DNA of 64,000 nt from Chryseobacterium daecheongense (GCF_003729955.1 NZ_RJTX01000001.1:1612001-1676000), one strand, 5' to 3'. Shown: positions 8,515 through 17,858, counted from the first letter of the stretch. Notes: generated from the sequence alone by a model not told the origin. Made by a program: numbers and translations.

Positions 8515-9645
8515 TTACTTGAAGGGCTTTCTCTGAATCCATTCTGTTTTTGGATTTAAATAAACAAAAACTCTTTCCATATAAAGATTCAATAATCTGT
8601 TATTATGTTTTATCAATCCAAAGATTTCCACGGGTTCTGCTCCAATGGTAGATTTTATTTCTAATGCTGTTCTTCCGAAAATAATCCTGCTGAACTGATG
8701 ATCAATTCCGAATTCCACAATATCCAGCAGCATATTCAGATACAATTGTTTTTCTTTCTGAAGAATTTTATCATAGCCTAGAAAATAGGTATCAATATCG
8801 CTATTGTTGAGAATCAAGGTATAAAAACCAATTAACTTTTCATTGAAAAAGTATCCGAACATTTTCAGATTCTCACCTAAGTATTCTTTCATTTTTTCAA
8901 AATGATTCTGAGCAAGAAAAAAAGTATTGAATGGTGCATTTTCAGCCACATTCTGATACAGCAGATTCATTTCCGGCTGATATTTTCTAACTGCTTCCAA
9001 ATTCAGCTCTCTTTTTTCAATTCCCTGAAGTTTCTTCTTCGCAGTTTTCGCTCTGGTCCTGTATTTGGTAGAAAAAGCATTAAGATAATCATCAAAACCC
9101 ACCCAATTTTTCTTTAGCTTTAACATCATATTAGGCTGCACCGAAAATCGGAAATAATCTTGGTGATTTTTTCCATGAAAAGAATTAATAAATCCGGATT
9201 GGTAATCTTTGTAGATAATCAAAGCCGTTTTCTTTTTTTCTTTTTGCATATACTCAACGGCTTCATCCAGAAGAGGAATCACCTGTTCCAGTGTTATCTT
9301 TGAAGAATCAAAATAAAATCCGTTCTGACCGGTAAGCATATTATTTCCCAGGATCATTACATCTTTTCCCAACTTTCTGGCAAAAAAGTTTCTGATGCTG
9401 CACCAAACCTGATTTTTTTGAAAAGTGGAATGATACTGAAAATCCAGATATTGAAATAATGCGCCTCCGATTAGCTCACCTTCTTTGAAAAACCCCATAT
9501 AATAACATTTCATATTATCAGGAGCAGAGCTTTCCAGAGCACTGAAATATTCTTTGGACAGCATAATATTATGATTGCCAATCACAGCATTCCAGTTCAA
9601 TGGTAATCCGGAAACACTATTATATATTGTAAACGTATAAGACAT
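8515..9645 (-). CDS. GNAT/FemAB-like acyltransferase-fold protein
   Basis: 376-residue protein that resembles the peptidoglycan-biosynthesis (FemAB/GNAT-like) group. There is a basic stretch in the middle (STKYRTRAKTAKKKLQGIEKREL) followed by a GNAT-like core (FGYFFNEKLIGFYTLILNN, DTYFLGYD, LYLNMLLDIVEFGI). It has no signal peptide. The acceptor is unknown. I chose the ATG at 9645; an in-frame TTG lies 10 codons upstream inside the stem of the preceding terminator. It follows the DUF1761 gene on the same strand. Confidence 0.7.
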   Translation of the reverse strand: MSYTFTIYNSVSGLPLNWNAVIGNHNIMLSKEYFSALESSAPDNMKCYYMGFFKEGELIGGALFQYLDFQYHSTFQKNQVWCSIRNFFARKLGKDVMILGNNMLTGQNGFYFDSSKITLEQVIPLLDEAVEYMQKEKKKTALIIYKDYQSGFINSFHGKNHQDYFRFSVQPNMMLKLKKNWVGFDDYLNAFSTKYRTRAKTAKKKLQGIEKRELNLEAVRKYQPEMNLLYQNVAENAPFNTFFLAQNHFEKMKEYLGENLKMFGYFFNEKLIGFYTLILNNSDIDTYFLGYDKILQKEKQLYLNMLLDIVEFGIDHQFSRIIFGRTALEIKSTIGAEPVEIFGLIKHNNRLLNLYMERVFVYLNPKTEWIQRKPFK

Positions 9646-9669
9646 AAAAAAGGCTACTTTTGCAGCCTT
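9646..9669 (-). terminator. terminator after the DUF1761 gene, abutting the next ATG
   Basis: On the minus strand GGCTGC-AAAA-GTAGCC forms a 6-bp stem (one G-U pair), followed directly by a T run that touches the ATG at 9645. It lies just after the stop of the DUF1761 gene at 9689. Confidence 0.7.
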
Positions 9670-9688
9670 GTTCAATTAAATTATTATT

Positions 9689-10207
9689 TTATTTCTGTGT
9701 TACCCAATGAAAACCATCTGCGGCATACCATCCACAAATGAGTCCCCCCATAATAGTAATTGTAATAGCCCAATAAGCTACATTGATAAAGATATATTTC
9801 CATGATCTTCTTTCGAACATAGCATTAATTGCAAATATGGGAAAAACAAAAAAAAGCACTGCCAAAAATCCATGTAAAGCACCATGGCCAAAAGAACGGT
9901 AAGCCATCCCATACTCTTTCATGAACGTAAAATAAGAGGGTGTTGCATGAGATTCATCTCCACCCATCATTCCGGAAGCCCCAAACTGATGTATCGTGAG
10001 AAACTGCATGAAAAAGGAGATAAAAAATGATAAAATAAGGGTAAAAATAAAAATCATCGCCATATTGCCACCTTTCATTTTTTCTTCCGTCATTCCGGAT
10101 GCTTTCATCCAGGCTGTTCCTGCAACTTTAGGATGATACCAGATAAACCCAATAATAAGCGGAACCAAAGCAGCTACTAAAATAGCCAGAAAATTGAATT
10201 GTAACAT
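9689..10207 (-). CDS. DUF1761 membrane protein
   Basis: 172-residue integral membrane protein of the DUF1761 family (FNFLAILVAALVPLIIGFIWYHP at the start is characteristic). Four hydrophobic segments are visible: about residues 5-25, 48-72, 107-128 and 138-160. The conserved YHPKVAGTAWMKASGMTEE segment follows the first of these. Function is unknown. I chose the ATG at 10207; a TTG nine codons upstream lies in the candidate promoter. Confidence 0.8.
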   Translation of the reverse strand: MLQFNFLAILVAALVPLIIGFIWYHPKVAGTAWMKASGMTEEKMKGGNMAMIFIFTLILSFFISFFMQFLTIHQFGASGMMGGDESHATPSYFTFMKEYGMAYRSFGHGALHGFLAVLFFVFPIFAINAMFERRSWKYIFINVAYWAITITIMGGLICGWYAADGFHWVTQK

Positions 10208-10231
10208 AGTATTAGTGTTTAGTTTGTATAT

Positions 10232-10239
10232 CAAATCTA
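10232..10239 (-). promoter_or_regulatory. -7 box TAGATTTG before the DUF1761 gene
   Basis: Minus-strand TAGATTTG fits TAnnTTTG, 25 bases before the ATG at 10207. The nearest upstream TTG is about 25 bases away, longer than the usual 17-23. Confidence 0.35.
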
Positions 10240-10294
10240 CATTAAAAAAACATTATAAAGCCATCAAAATTCAATTTTCTAATAGAAAAATTAT

Positions 10295-10939
10295 TCATTT
10301 ATTAAAAAAACCAACTAATATTTGAAATATTTTCTGTAAATCATGAAGAGTTTGATCGGGTTCAGCAATAATTCCATAAATGATTTGCGGAATGGCTGGT
10401 GTAAATTCCAGCATTAAAGCAAAAAGAGGAATCAACAGGTATAATAATATTGGAAATTGCAGTTTGAAAGAGACTTTTTTGATCATTGCGTTCCACATTA
10501 TTTTTATCCTTTCTCTGTCATTCCACAGAATCAAAAAGCACAGTAAAAAATAAAAAGTAAACCTTTTAGCAAATGGGATTGCCAAGCTTTCCGGCATAAA
10601 GCTGATATCCATCAACAAAATATTAGCTGCAATCGGGATAAAGAACATGACTCCTAAAATAGCCGTCCTGTTAAAAAGCAGCAGAATACCTGTTATCATC
10701 TGTAAAATCCCGATAACTATCTTAAAAGGCTCGTGATCAAACAAATACCACATCACCCGGAATAAGGATAAATCTTTAATCGGGGTAGCCATTTCCCCGG
10801 CAGAAATCCCAAATTGTCCGTCATCTGTCAATTTGCTATAACCATAATTTAAAAACGTAATGGCTAGTAAAAAGCGCGCCACCAGAATAAAATATTCCCA
10901 ATATCTTTCTTTCGATATAGTACGTAATTTTGTGATCAT
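10295..10939 (-). CDS. DoxX-like membrane protein
   Basis: 214-residue protein with about five hydrophobic segments. The first (EYFILVARFLLAITFLNYGYSKL) and the later pair (IVIGILQMITGILLLF, AILGVMFFIPIAANILL) follow the DoxX layout, but no DoxX active motif is clear. Function is unknown. The ATG at 10939 is unambiguous. It is transcribed divergently from the ABC-F gene. Confidence 0.6.
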   Translation of the reverse strand: MITKLRTISKERYWEYFILVARFLLAITFLNYGYSKLTDDGQFGISAGEMATPIKDLSLFRVMWYLFDHEPFKIVIGILQMITGILLLFNRTAILGVMFFIPIAANILLMDISFMPESLAIPFAKRFTFYFLLCFLILWNDRERIKIMWNAMIKKVSFKLQFPILLYLLIPLFALMLEFTPAIPQIIYGIIAEPDQTLHDLQKIFQILVGFFNK

Positions 10940-10992
10940 GTGAATAGGGTTTTAGAATAGGTATATTTAAAATTTTTCTTGTTACATTTTCG

Positions 10993-11000
10993 TATTTTTG
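10993..11000 (+). promoter_or_regulatory. -7 box TATTTTTG before the ABC-F gene
   Basis: TATTTTTG fits TAnnTTTG and ends 39 bases before the ATG at 11040. The only nearby TTG (10979-10981) is too close to be a normal -33 element. Confidence 0.4.
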
Positions 11001-11039
11001 CCGCTGAATTTAAGTTTCAAATCAAACTATTTATATCCA

Positions 11040-12944
11040 ATGAATTACGTTTCCGTCGAAAACCTTACCAAATCATATGGCATCAAAATTTTGTTCGAAA
11101 ATGTCTCTTTCCATATCAATGAAGGTGACAAAATTGCCATTGTAGCCAAAAACGGAAGCGGAAAATCCACTCTCCTTAAAATTTTAATGGGTAAAGAAAT
11201 TGCAGACAGCGGAACAGTGAATATTAACAAAGATATTCAGGTGGTACTATTTGACCAGGAGATTGATTATGACCCGAATCTTACTGTTGATCAATTTATG
11301 ATGACCCTTGATTCAGAACCTATCCAAGCCCTTAAAAACTATCACAAGTCATTACATTCTACTGATAATGCCTTTATTGAAAAAGCATTGGCCGAAATGG
11401 AAGTTCACAAAGCATGGGATCTGGAAAATGAAATGAAGCAAATCCTTTCCCAGCTTAAAATTACCAATCTGGAAGCTAAAATGGACACCCTTTCCGGAGG
11501 GCAGATCAAGCGTGTTGCCCTAGCCAAACTCCTGACTGAAACCAGAGCAGAACACCGCCATACTCTATTAATTATGGATGAGCCAACCAACCATTTGGAT
11601 GTAGAAATGGTAGAATGGCTTGAAAATTATCTGAATAAAGCCAAGATTACTTTATTACTGGTAACTCACGACAGATATTTTCTGGATAGTGTTTGCGATA
11701 TTATCTGGGAAATGGAGGACAATAATCTATATGTTCATAATGGTTCTTATGCGGTTTATCTTGAGAATAAGATGATTCGTGAAGAAAATCTAAACGCGAC
11801 CATTGATAAAGCCAACAATCTTTACAGAAAGGAGTTGGAATGGATGCGCAGACAGCCAAAAGCGAGAACCACTAAATCCAAAAGCAGAATTGATGCATTC
11901 TACGAGACTGAAAAAGTAGCCAAAACAGACACTAGAAAACAAGGTCTTGAACTGGACTTTGAAATGAAACGTCTCGGTAAAAAAATTCTGGAACTTAAAC
12001 ATATTGATAAAAGTTTCGGAGATAAGGTTTTATTGAAGGATTTCAGCTATCAGTTTCAACGGGGAGAGAAAATAGGTATTATCGGGAAAAACGGCGTGGG
12101 AAAATCTACTCTTTTAAATATCATTCAAGGTTTTGAAAAGGCTGATAAAGGGGAAATTGAAACCGGTGAAACGATTTCTTTCGGTTACTTTTCTCAAAAA
12201 GGATTGCAATATAAAGAAGATGAGAGAGTCATTGATTTTATTAAAGAAATTGCAGAATTCTATCCTTTAGCCAATGGTAAAAGTCTTTCTGCTTCTCAGT
12301 TCTTAAGACTGTTTTTATTTGACGATCAGACGCAGTACTCACCTATTTCCAAACTTTCAGGAGGAGAAAAAAGAAGATTGCACTTGATGTATATCCTTTA
12401 TCAAAACCCTAATTTCCTGATCTTCGATGAACCTACGAATGATCTTGATCTTCCTACCCTAACCGTTTTAGAAAATTTCTTGCAGCAGTTTCAAGGCTCC
12501 TTGATTATTGTTTCTCACGACCGCTATTTTATGGATAGAATCGTGGATCATATTTTAGCATTTGAAGGAAATGGAAAAATCAAAGATTTTGTAGGAAACT
12601 TCTCTGAATACAGGGAAGCCAAGAGCAGAGAGGAAGCTTTAGAGAAAAGTACAGCTTCAAAAACAGAAACTGTAAAGGAAAATACTCCTATTACAAATAA
12701 TTCTCAATCTAACAATTCAAAAAAACGAAAGCTTACGTTTAAGGAACAAAGAGAGTTGGAAGCCATTGAAAAAGAGATGCCGGAGCTGGAAGAACAACGA
12801 TCAAAAATACTCGGTCTACTCAATAATGAAACTGATTACGAAAAAGTAGCCAAATTTTCTGCTGATCTGGAAACAGTTTCAGAACAACTGGAAAATCATG
12901 AAATGAGATGGCTGGAATTACAGGAAATTTTGGGAGAAGCATAG
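11040..12944 (+). CDS. ABC-F family ATPase, Uup type
   Basis: 634-residue soluble tandem ATPase. Members act on the ribosome or translation rather than in transport. Domain 1 has Walker A AKNGSGKST (about residues 36-44), LSGGQIKRV (about 150) and LIMDEPTNHLD. The linker is basic (RKELEWMRRQPKARTTKSKSR). Domain 2 has GKNGVGKST (about 350), LSGGEKRRL (about 438) and LIFDEPTNDLD. The C-terminus is a charged coiled coil (KRKLTFKEQRELEAIEKEM onwards) as in Uup. The upstream TTG at 10998 lies inside the promoter box, so the ATG at 11040 was chosen. Confidence 0.92.
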   Translation: MNYVSVENLTKSYGIKILFENVSFHINEGDKIAIVAKNGSGKSTLLKILMGKEIADSGTVNINKDIQVVLFDQEIDYDPNLTVDQFMMTLDSEPIQALKNYHKSLHSTDNAFIEKALAEMEVHKAWDLENEMKQILSQLKITNLEAKMDTLSGGQIKRVALAKLLTETRAEHRHTLLIMDEPTNHLDVEMVEWLENYLNKAKITLLLVTHDRYFLDSVCDIIWEMEDNNLYVHNGSYAVYLENKMIREENLNATIDKANNLYRKELEWMRRQPKARTTKSKSRIDAFYETEKVAKTDTRKQGLELDFEMKRLGKKILELKHIDKSFGDKVLLKDFSYQFQRGEKIGIIGKNGVGKSTLLNIIQGFEKADKGEIETGETISFGYFSQKGLQYKEDERVIDFIKEIAEFYPLANGKSLSASQFLRLFLFDDQTQYSPISKLSGGEKRRLHLMYILYQNPNFLIFDEPTNDLDLPTLTVLENFLQQFQGSLIIVSHDRYFMDRIVDHILAFEGNGKIKDFVGNFSEYREAKSREEALEKSTASKTETVKENTPITNNSQSNNSKKRKLTFKEQRELEAIEKEMPELEEQRSKILGLLNNETDYEKVAKFSADLETVSEQLENHEMRWLELQEILGEA

Positions 12945-12950
12945 TTTAAA

Positions 12951-12988
12951 AAAAGTATCGGCGGAGCCTTTGGCTCCGCCGATACTCT
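12951..12988. terminator. perfect GC-rich palindrome used as bidirectional terminator (copy 1)
   Basis: Left arm AGTATCGGCGGAGCC at 12954-12968 and right arm GGCTCCGCCGATACT at 12972-12986 are fully complementary around a TTT loop. It sits between the convergent ABC-F and oxidoreductase genes. The reverse complement of this 33-mer recurs exactly at 38217-38249, so it is also a dispersed repeat. Confidence 0.85.
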
Positions 12989-14047
12989 TTATTTCAGATC
13001 TATAATTTTTTCTTCTGCTGCACTTTCCAAAGCAGCATCAATGATTTTCATATTTTGCACAACCTCTTTTCCGGGTGAAGGCAATGGATATCCAAAAACG
13101 ATATGTTCATAGATTGCCTGGTAATAATTCATATAATTTCCGGGTTCGCTGGAGGTTAATACTCTTTCGGTTTCCGAATTAGCATTTAAAAAGTTTAAAA
13201 TTCCATCTGCATCTTTTAAAGGTAAAGTCCAGTTTTCACCATATTCAGGAATAATGCCTGCAACCAGTTCATTTTCCTGATCATCCGATCTTTCTTGCAA
13301 GAAACTTCCTTTGCTTCCATGGAGTATATAAGCATAATGAGCCTCTTTGCTAAACACAGAAGATTTCAGTCGGACTCTTAAATTATCCCTATAGTATAGG
13401 AGAATCTCAAAATAATCATTCGCGAACTCGCTACCTTTCATTGAAAACACATCTGCAAACAATTTTTCAGGGTACCCAAATAATTGGACTGCCTGGTCCA
13501 CTAAATGAGCTCCAAGATCATGCAGTGATCCGGAACCTGCTTCAATCGGGTTTTCTTTATGTTGTTTTCCACTTGGCTCTGTACGGAATCTGTCAAACCG
13601 GATTTCCACTTCCTTCATTGTTCCCAACTTGCCATCATTAAGAATTTTTTGGACCTGAAGAAAATCACGATCAAATCTCCTGTTTTGATAAACACTTACG
13701 AAAAGACCTTTTTCTTCTGCTAATTTCACCAGTTCTTCTGCTTCAATGACATCTACTGTAAACGGTTTTTCAACAATAACATTTTTCCCTGCTTCAAGAG
13801 CCATTTTTGCATATTCAAAATGGGTCTGCACAGGTGTATTTACGACTACTAGTTCTATATCGGCATTTTGAAGCATTTCCTTTACTGAACGATAAATAGT
13901 TGTTTCCGGATATTTTTCCTTTGAATCATTTTTACTTCTTTCTACTACAGCCGACATAAAAAATCCCGGATGCTCTTTCAGGAAAGGAGCATGAAAAACT
14001 TTACCACTCATTCCAAAAGCACAGAGGCCCACTTTTACCAATTGCAT
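12989..14047 (-). CDS. Gfo/Idh/MocA-family NAD(P)-dependent oxidoreductase
   Basis: 352 residues. The N-terminal Rossmann fold opens with VKVGLCAFGMSGKVFHAPFL, an atypical glycine pattern as in YhhX-like members. The signature NVIVEKPFTVD (about residues 88-98) carries the EKP motif. The C-terminal domain includes GSGSLHDLGAHLVDQA with the catalytic-type Asp and His. It acts on a sugar or polyol; the substrate is not predictable. It is probably cytosolic. Its 3' end abuts the GC-rich palindrome. Confidence 0.9.
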   Translation of the reverse strand: MQLVKVGLCAFGMSGKVFHAPFLKEHPGFFMSAVVERSKNDSKEKYPETTIYRSVKEMLQNADIELVVVNTPVQTHFEYAKMALEAGKNVIVEKPFTVDVIEAEELVKLAEEKGLFVSVYQNRRFDRDFLQVQKILNDGKLGTMKEVEIRFDRFRTEPSGKQHKENPIEAGSGSLHDLGAHLVDQAVQLFGYPEKLFADVFSMKGSEFANDYFEILLYYRDNLRVRLKSSVFSKEAHYAYILHGSKGSFLQERSDDQENELVAGIIPEYGENWTLPLKDADGILNFLNANSETERVLTSSEPGNYMNYYQAIYEHIVFGYPLPSPGKEVVQNMKIIDAALESAAEEKIIDLK

Positions 14048-14062
14048 AATCTATTTTTTTAA

Positions 14063-14090
14063 CAAATATATCCTAAAATTTTCATTACAA
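14063..14090 (-). promoter_or_regulatory. promoter of the Gfo/Idh/MocA gene
   Basis: On the minus strand TTG (14088-14090), 17 bases, then TATATTTG (14063-14070), which fits TTG-N17-TAnnTTTG. The ATG is 16 bases further. Confidence 0.6.
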
Positions 14091-14160
14091 CTCTTATGAT
14101 ATCGGTATAAAATGAACGCTAAAAAGCTAAGTATGATAAATATCAGAAATTTTATCTTTA

Positions 14161-14215
14161 ATTATTCTAAATAATACTTACTTTTGCGCTTTATTTAAAA
14201 CCACTCTAAATAAAG
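14161..14215 (+). promoter_or_regulatory. promoter and inverted repeats before the siderophore receptor
   Basis: Three elements lie together. ATTATT-CTA-AATAAT (14161-14175) is an inverted repeat resembling an AT-rich iron-regulator site. TACTTTTG (14179-14186) is a -7 box. A perfect 9-bp inverted repeat, CTTTATTTA / TAAATAAAG, spans 14189-14215 with a 9-base spacer and ends four bases before the ATG. Iron control (Fur or similar) is inferred from the gene's role only. Confidence 0.5.
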
Positions 14216-14219
14216 TAGA

Positions 14220-16454
14220 ATGAAAAAGCAACTTATTTCCTTAGGATTTCTTGTGACATCTCTATCTCTAAGTGCCCAGATGAAATATTCACCAGATTCT
14301 GATACCATTAGAATTCAGGTCATTGAAGACGTTAATCTTCACAAAACGGGTAATCCTAATAAAGCTAAGCCACTATCCACAAAATCTAACCTTACGGTAA
14401 TGGAAACTCCACAGCCGATTGCCATTGTAACTCATGAAATTATTGAGCAGCAACAAGCAAAACAGCTGAGTGATGTGATACAGAATGTAAACGGAATGTA
14501 CGTTACTTCATCCAGAGGAAATTCGCAGGATAGTTTTGGAGGTCGAGGTTTTATTTTGGGAAATGACAATATCTTCAAGAACGGATCTAGAATCAACAGC
14601 GGTGTATTCCCTGAAGTAAGTGGTCTGGAAAGAGTTGAAGTATTGAAAGGAGCTAATGCTATGCTTTATGGAAATACTGCGGCAGGTGGTGTTATTAATA
14701 TGGTCACAAAAAAACCAAGATTCAATTTCGGCGGAAGTATTGGATTGAATGCTGGAAGTTGGAATTCTTATAAACCGACAGTAGATATTTACGGGCCTTT
14801 AACGAATAAAATTGCGTTCAGAGTGAATGGTGCCTACGAATATGCGGAAAGTTTCAGAGATGTAGTACAATCCGAAAAATATTATTTCAATCCATCATTC
14901 TTATTCAATATCGGAGAAAAGTCCCAGTTAATTATTGAAGCAGATTATCTTAAAAATGATTTTACTCCGGACTTTGGTATTGGATCTATTACACAAAAAG
15001 ATGGTTTAACATATGAGCTTAATACTTTATTGCCTAGAAATGCTTTCGTGGGTGCAGATTGGCAATATCAAAATGTTCAGCAGGTTTCTACCAATGTTAC
15101 TTTTAATCATCAATTCAGTGACAGATGGACTTTGAATGCAGTTGCTTCTTACCAGAACTATACAAAAGATTATTTTTCTACAGAGAGAGTACAATGGACA
15201 TATGATAATAACAACCGTCTGAGATGGGATCGTCCATTAAATAAGACATTCAACGAACAAAACTATACGTCATTGCAAGTAAATGTAAACGGGGAGTTCA
15301 ATACAGGAAGTATCAACCATAAAGTATTGATTGGCACAGACGGTGACTATGGTATTCAGAATAACTACACCTACAACAATCCTACAAAATATGGAACTAA
15401 TGGAAATACTTCTAACGGTTTTATTTATATGGATGACCCAAGTACATGGGCGAGCGGAGCTATCCCAAATGCTTCTTTAAAAGACAGAACCAGAATTCCT
15501 ACTCAAAGGTTTGGAGTATACGCACAAGATTTTATCAGTCTTACTAAACAATTAAAAGTAATTGCTGGTCTACGTTGGTCCTACGTGGAAACAATGGTTA
15601 ACAAGAAAAATACTTTTGCGAATAGCGAAGGAGATGTGGAGGTGAAAAATACGGCTATTTCAAACACAGCATTCTCACCGAAAGCAGGGCTTATTTTTAT
15701 GCCAAATGATAATTTATCCGTATTTGCAACCTATACGAATTCATTCGTTCAAAACACAGGGCAGGATATTTACTTGCAGGCTTTAAAACCAACAACTATT
15801 GATCAGTATGAAGCAGGTGTAAAGAAGAATTTCTGGAATAATGCTCTTGCAGTTAATCTAACGGCATATCAGATTGTTTATAATAATTATTACCAAACAG
15901 CCCCATTCTTAGCGAATGGAAGTGCAAATAGTGATTCTTTCTTTAAAGAATTTGCAGGTAAAATGAGAAGCCGTGGTGTAGAATTGGATATTACGGGTAA
16001 TCCTATGGAAGGTCTTTCCATCATTGGAGGGTTCTCTTATAATAATTCAGTTTACCTTGATACTCCGAATACTTTCGGATATGTTGAAAAACAAAGATTA
16101 GTAAGAACTCCGGCAACTACTGCCAATGCATCCGTATTCTATACGTTCCAGAAATTTGTTAAAGGATTGAAAGTTGGAGCAAGTGCTTATTACATTGGAG
16201 ATCGTTTAGCAGGTTGGAATGATACCAAAACCGGAGCCAACAGTTTAGCCGCAAGAAACGGTGTCAGCAGAGTTTTTGAGCTGAAAGATTATACAACAGT
16301 TGCTCTTTCTTTAGGTTACGAATGGAAGAAATTCTCTATCCAGGGGAAAGTGGGCAACTTATTTGATGTAGTGAATTATAATGTTCACGAAAACTACTCT
16401 GTAAATCCTATTACTCCAAGGAATTATTATTTCACTTTAACGTATAAACTTTAA
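14220..16454 (+). CDS. TonB-dependent siderophore receptor
   Basis: 744-residue outer-membrane receptor that takes up ferric siderophores using TonB energy. A signal peptide (KKQLISLGFLVTSLSLSAQ) is followed by a TonB-box-like strand and the plug domain (TPQPIAIVTHEIIEQQQAKQ, FGGRGF, RVEVLKGANAMLYGNTAAGGVIN at about residues 138-160). The beta-barrel ends in FTLTYKL. It lacks a CarboxypepD_reg domain and a FecA-type signalling extension. A PepSY-type membrane protein lies 83 bases downstream, a common pairing for iron release. Confidence 0.93.
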   Translation: MKKQLISLGFLVTSLSLSAQMKYSPDSDTIRIQVIEDVNLHKTGNPNKAKPLSTKSNLTVMETPQPIAIVTHEIIEQQQAKQLSDVIQNVNGMYVTSSRGNSQDSFGGRGFILGNDNIFKNGSRINSGVFPEVSGLERVEVLKGANAMLYGNTAAGGVINMVTKKPRFNFGGSIGLNAGSWNSYKPTVDIYGPLTNKIAFRVNGAYEYAESFRDVVQSEKYYFNPSFLFNIGEKSQLIIEADYLKNDFTPDFGIGSITQKDGLTYELNTLLPRNAFVGADWQYQNVQQVSTNVTFNHQFSDRWTLNAVASYQNYTKDYFSTERVQWTYDNNNRLRWDRPLNKTFNEQNYTSLQVNVNGEFNTGSINHKVLIGTDGDYGIQNNYTYNNPTKYGTNGNTSNGFIYMDDPSTWASGAIPNASLKDRTRIPTQRFGVYAQDFISLTKQLKVIAGLRWSYVETMVNKKNTFANSEGDVEVKNTAISNTAFSPKAGLIFMPNDNLSVFATYTNSFVQNTGQDIYLQALKPTTIDQYEAGVKKNFWNNALAVNLTAYQIVYNNYYQTAPFLANGSANSDSFFKEFAGKMRSRGVELDITGNPMEGLSIIGGFSYNNSVYLDTPNTFGYVEKQRLVRTPATTANASVFYTFQKFVKGLKVGASAYYIGDRLAGWNDTKTGANSLAARNGVSRVFELKDYTTVALSLGYEWKKFSIQGKVGNLFDVVNYNVHENYSVNPITPRNYYFTLTYKL

Positions 16455-16478
16455 GAATTAAATAAATAATTTTCTCAT

Positions 16479-16516
16479 AAAGTGGAAATTGCATTTTTGC
16501 AGTTTCCACTTTTAAA
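16479..16516 (+). terminator. terminator after the siderophore receptor
   Basis: Arms AAAGTGGAAATTGCA (16479-16493) and TGCAGTTTCCACTTT (16498-16512) pair over 15 positions with one G-U. A T run follows. It separates the receptor from its co-directional partner, so the second gene depends on read-through or its own promoter. Confidence 0.75.
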
Positions 16517-16537
16517 ATTTAAAACAAAACTATAGAT

Positions 16538-17053
16538 ATGGATAAAATAAAAGACACCAGAAGCTTCATGAGAGTTACACACCGGTATTTGGGATATTTT
16601 CTTGCCGGAATTATGGCTGTATATGCTGTAAGCGGGGTTTTATTGGTTTACAGAGATACTGATTTTTTGAAAAAAGAAAAAAAGTATGACAAAACTGTTG
16701 CTAAAAACCTCTCTGAAAAAGAATTGGGCAAAGAATTAAAAATCAAAGGATTGGAAGTTGAGAAAACGGAAGGTGATATCATGCATTTCAAACAGGGAAC
16801 TTACAATAGTTCGACCGGAGAGGCCAAATATGCCAAAAAAGAGCTGCCTTTTGTCCTGGATAAAATGACAAAGTTGCATAAATCTCAATCTAAAGATACT
16901 TTATCTCCACTGAATACTTTCTTTGGAATCTCTCTATTCTTCTTCGTTATTTCAAGTTTCTGGATGTTTAATCCTAAAACAAAAGCATTTAAAAGAGGAA
17001 TGGTTTTTACTATTGCTGGCTTAATAGTTTCAATTATTTTATTATTTATATAA
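16538..17053 (+). CDS. PepSY-type transmembrane protein
   Basis: 171 residues. The start RVTHRYLGYFLAGIMAVYAVSGVLLVYRD is typical of PepSY-associated membrane proteins, with a His-Arg before the first membrane helix. A soluble loop of about 75 residues and two further hydrophobic helices (about 125-145 and 150-171) follow. Related proteins beside siderophore receptors are thought to reduce or release ferric iron at the inner membrane. That role is inferred from context. Confidence 0.75.
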   Translation: MDKIKDTRSFMRVTHRYLGYFLAGIMAVYAVSGVLLVYRDTDFLKKEKKYDKTVAKNLSEKELGKELKIKGLEVEKTEGDIMHFKQGTYNSSTGEAKYAKKELPFVLDKMTKLHKSQSKDTLSPLNTFFGISLFFFVISSFWMFNPKTKAFKRGMVFTIAGLIVSIILLFI

Positions 17054-17215
17054 TTCTTTAAAAAGGGCACGAAAAAATGAAAAATAATCAAATATTATTT
17101 TTCACACTATGGATATTTATTTTGTAAAATTTGCCTAATCATGAGCGTTCTGGCACATTTATTGTTTTTTACCTGCTTGACAAATGATAAACATTCAATA
17201 TTAAAATTATAAATT

Positions 17216-17806
17216 ATGAAAAAACTAATTTTAACAGGAATATTAGCTGTAGCAGGTTTAGCTACAACAATGAATGCTCAGATTCAAAAAGGGAACTGGT
17301 TAGTAGGAAGTAGTCTTATTTCCAGCAATTTTGGACTAAATACAGGAGGAGGATATAATATTGCATTACAGCCAAAGGGTGCCTATTTTATTGAAGATAA
17401 TGTGGCGATCGGTGGATATGTTGATTTAGGAATCAATAAAGTTACTAACGGAAGTCCTACAGAATTTGTTTATGGAGTAGGTGGTTTGGGACGTTATTAT
17501 TTATCTCCGGGAGAAAAAGGGGTAGATAACCTTTTACATCACGGACGTTGGTTCCTTGAAGGAAACGTGGGAATCGGGGGAAGATCTGTTGAAAACGGAG
17601 ATTCTACCACTGGTTTAGACTTTGGTGCAGGTCCTGGTTATTCTTATTTTATTACACCGAACATCGGTTTGGAAGGTTTGGTAAAATATAAAGGTAGAGC
17701 CGGATTTGGTAGCGAAGGATTAAACTCTAATATCACATTCAATTTAGGTTTCAGTATTTATCTGCCGACTTCAAAAGCTAAGCAGGTAATCAAAGAGGTA
17801 CAATAA
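17216..17806 (+). CDS. secreted outer-membrane beta-barrel protein
   Basis: 196 residues with a signal peptide (KKLILTGILAVAGLATTMNAQ). Glycine-rich alternating strands follow (GNWLVGSSLISS, NVAIGGYVDLGI, NVGIGGRS, FNLGFSIYLP), consistent with a small eight-stranded outer-membrane barrel of the OmpX/OprF-N type. A short basic tail follows the last strand. Function is unknown. It is a monocistronic gene with a strong terminator after it. Confidence 0.75.
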   Translation: MKKLILTGILAVAGLATTMNAQIQKGNWLVGSSLISSNFGLNTGGGYNIALQPKGAYFIEDNVAIGGYVDLGINKVTNGSPTEFVYGVGGLGRYYLSPGEKGVDNLLHHGRWFLEGNVGIGGRSVENGDSTTGLDFGAGPGYSYFITPNIGLEGLVKYKGRAGFGSEGLNSNITFNLGFSIYLPTSKAKQVIKEVQ

Positions 17807-17828
17807 TCACTTCTACATATATAGTGAA

Positions 17829-17858
17829 AGCGCCCCGAAAATATTTTCGGGGCGTTTT
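17829..17858. terminator. terminator between the barrel protein and peroxiredoxin
   Basis: Perfect palindrome CGCCCCGAAAAT / ATTTTCGGGGCG at 17831-17854, followed by TTTTC on the plus strand. It serves the plus-strand gene and may also stop minus-strand transcripts of the peroxiredoxin gene. Confidence 0.9.
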
